Assembly (NCBI GenBank): GCA_010030955.1
Contig: RHBP01000030.1
Span: forward strand, 1-13,707
Direction: 5' to 3'
From: Synechococcaceae bacterium WBB_10_009
GTDB lineage: Bacteria > Cyanobacteriota > Cyanobacteriia > PCC-6307 > Cyanobiaceae
DNA: 13,707 nt
A program made the position numbers and the translations under genes. Below, one piece after another: positions 12,557 to 13,707 of this stretch (its first letter is position 1; every line of letters begins with the position of its first letter). The notes beneath the pieces are model-generated. The model made no database searches. It was given only the letters and a program-made list of their open reading frames with translations, and was not told the DNA's origin.

Positions 12557-13707
12557 ATGGCGGATCCAACCGAACCCGGTGAGATGGCTTCCGGGGGCGG
12601 GCCGGAGGGGCCATCGGGGTCCGACGGCCGGATCATTCAGGCCGATCTGCGCAACGAGATGTCGCGCTCCTATCTGGAGTACGCGATGAGCGTGATCGTG
12701 GGCCGGGCCCTGCCCGACGCCCGCGATGGCCTCAAGCCCGTGCATCGCCGCATCCTGTATGCGATGTACGAATTGGGCCTCACCAGCGATCGGCCCTACC
12801 GCAAATGCGCCCGTGTGGTGGGTGAGGTGTTGGGTAAGTACCACCCCCATGGCGACACCGCGGTGTACGACGCCCTGGTGCGCATGGCCCAGGACTTTTC
12901 CATGCGCATGCCCCTGATCGACGGGCACGGCAACTTCGGCTCGGTGGACAACGATCCACCGGCCGCCATGCGTTACACCGAGTCGCGCCTGCAGGCCCTG
13001 ACCACCGACAGCCTGCTGGAGGACATCGAGGCCGAGACCGTCGATTTCATCGACAACTTCGATGGCTCCCAGCAGGAGCCCACGGTGATGCCGGCCCGGG
13101 TGCCGCAGCTGCTGCTCAACGGCTCCACCGGCATCGCCGTGGGGATGGCCACCAACATCCCCCCCCACAACCTCACCGAGCTGATCGATGGCCTGCTGGC
13201 GCTGATCGCCAACCCCGAGCTCGACGATCGCGCCTTGATGGCGATCATTCCGGGGCCCGATTTCCCCACCGGTGGTCAGATCCTGGGCCGCCGTGGCATC
13301 CGTGAGATGTACAGCACCGGCCGCGGCTCGGTGACCATGCGCGGTGTGGCCTCAATTGAAACGATTGAGGCCAAGGGGCGCCCCGATCGCGATGCGGTGA
13401 TCATCACCGAGTTGCCTTACCAAACCAACAAGGCGGCGTTGATTGAACGCATTGCCGAATTGGTCAACGACAAGAAACTCGAGGGCATCAGCGACATCCG
13501 CGACGAGAGCGATCGCGAGGGCATGCGCATCGTGATCGAGCTGCGGCGCGATGCCTATCCGCAGGTGGTGCTCAACAACCTGTTCAAGCTCACCCCGCTG
13601 CAGAGCAACTTCAGCGCCTACATGCTGGCGTTGGTGAAGGGGGAGCCGGTGCTGCTCACCCTGCGCAAGATGCTGGAGGTCTTCCTCGACTTCCGGGTCG
13701 AGACGAT
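12557..13707 (+). CDS. gyrA: DNA gyrase subunit A, 3' end beyond window
   Basis: The first 383 codons are present, with no stop, and the gene runs off the right edge. After a Gly/acidic N-terminal extension (1-23) comes the GyrA winged-helix/breakage-reunion domain: SYLEYAMSVIVGRALPDARD (38-57), GLKPVHRRILYAM (58-70), GKYHPHGDTAVYDALVRMAQ (93-112), and the catalytic tyrosine Tyr140 in AAMRYTESRL, which forms the covalent bond with DNA. The quinolone-pocket positions that are Ser83 and Asp87 in E. coli are Thr101 and Asp105 here, a wild-type pattern in many bacteria. The tower domain follows (VIITELPYQTNKAALI). GyrA with GyrB introduces negative supercoils using ATP. The sequence is clearly GyrA rather than ParC by length of the N-terminus and motif identity, though the C-terminal domain that would settle this is outside. 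Confidence 0.96.
   Translation, partial: MADPTEPGEMASGGGPEGPSGSDGRIIQADLRNEMSRSYLEYAMSVIVGRALPDARDGLKPVHRRILYAMYELGLTSDRPYRKCARVVGEVLGKYHPHGDTAVYDALVRMAQDFSMRMPLIDGHGNFGSVDNDPPAAMRYTESRLQALTTDSLLEDIEAETVDFIDNFDGSQQEPTVMPARVPQLLLNGSTGIAVGMATNIPPHNLTELIDGLLALIANPELDDRALMAIIPGPDFPTGGQILGRRGIREMYSTGRGSVTMRGVASIETIEAKGRPDRDAVIITELPYQTNKAALIERIAELVNDKKLEGISDIRDESDREGMRIVIELRRDAYPQVVLNNLFKLTPLQSNFSAYMLALVKGEPVLLTLRKMLEVFLDFRVET
13509..13516. repeat. HIP1 palindrome GCGATCGC
   Basis: HIP1 octamer within gyrA. Confidence 0.8.

Noticed and set aside
12512..13168. Upstream continuation of the DUF39 frame, antisense to gyrA
   Set aside because: It lies over strongly conserved gyrA coding sequence and has no DUF39-like content; the family match starts near 12511.
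1..13707. Mobile elements, CRISPR arrays, tRNAs or a defence system
   Set aside because: No transposase, integrase, regularly spaced repeats, cloverleaf or defence-type domain was seen; every stretch above 300 bases is covered by a gene.

Overview
The window is ordinary-looking, gene-dense chromosome from a high-GC unicellular cyanobacterium, most likely a picocyanobacterium of the Cyanobium / freshwater or brackish Synechococcus kind. The evidence is the set of photosynthesis and cyanobacterium-specific genes (chlI, petG, cytM, a CAAD-domain protein, a DUF3370 protein, guaB3), a Yfr1 small RNA in the guaB-trxA spacer where picocyanobacteria keep it, several HIP1 octamers (GCGATCGC), and strong G/C preference at third codon positions. 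I saw no insertion sequence, phage gene, CRISPR array, tRNA or rRNA.

Layout. Almost everything is on the minus strand, so it is easiest to read from right to left. At the right edge gyrA (+, cut by the window end) diverges from a DUF39 (homocysteine-biosynthesis-like) gene. Then, all minus: CAAD/CURT1-like membrane protein, guaB3 (IMP dehydrogenase family), the Yfr1 sRNA, trxA, a LOG-family phosphoribohydrolase, hisH and rsmD. The last three genes are chained by 4-base ATGA overlaps at two junctions. A tiny plus-strand gene, petG (37 aa), sits between rsmD (convergent) and cytM (divergent).

From cytM leftwards there is a tight nine-gene minus-strand run: cytM, a TrmJ-type RNA methyltransferase, a membrane-anchored serine hydrolase of the beta-lactamase/PBP fold, DUF3370, chlI, ruvC, 5-formyltetrahydrofolate cyclo-ligase, a small unknown gene, and a secreted NikL-like protein cut by the left edge. 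Most junctions are overlaps or gaps of under 31 bases, so much of the run is probably co-transcribed and translationally coupled. The functions are mixed: chlorophyll synthesis, electron transfer, recombination, one-carbon metabolism, RNA modification and cell envelope.

The most rewarding non-coding feature is Yfr1 on the minus strand at about 9437-9505. It has a 5' hairpin with a UUCG loop, the ultraconserved 12-base single-stranded motif, and a GC-rich terminator hairpin followed by a T-rich tail. Other points for a second look are: a LOG gene whose coding-like sequence runs back to the trxA stop codon in the same frame without a standard start codon; a DUF39 protein that seems to lack the cysteines of the archaeal enzymes; a class-A-like serine hydrolase without the deacylating glutamate; and a 6-codon mini-ORF linking chlI to ruvC by two TGATG overlaps. 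I found no clearly undescribed multi-gene system; the window looks mainly like core genome.
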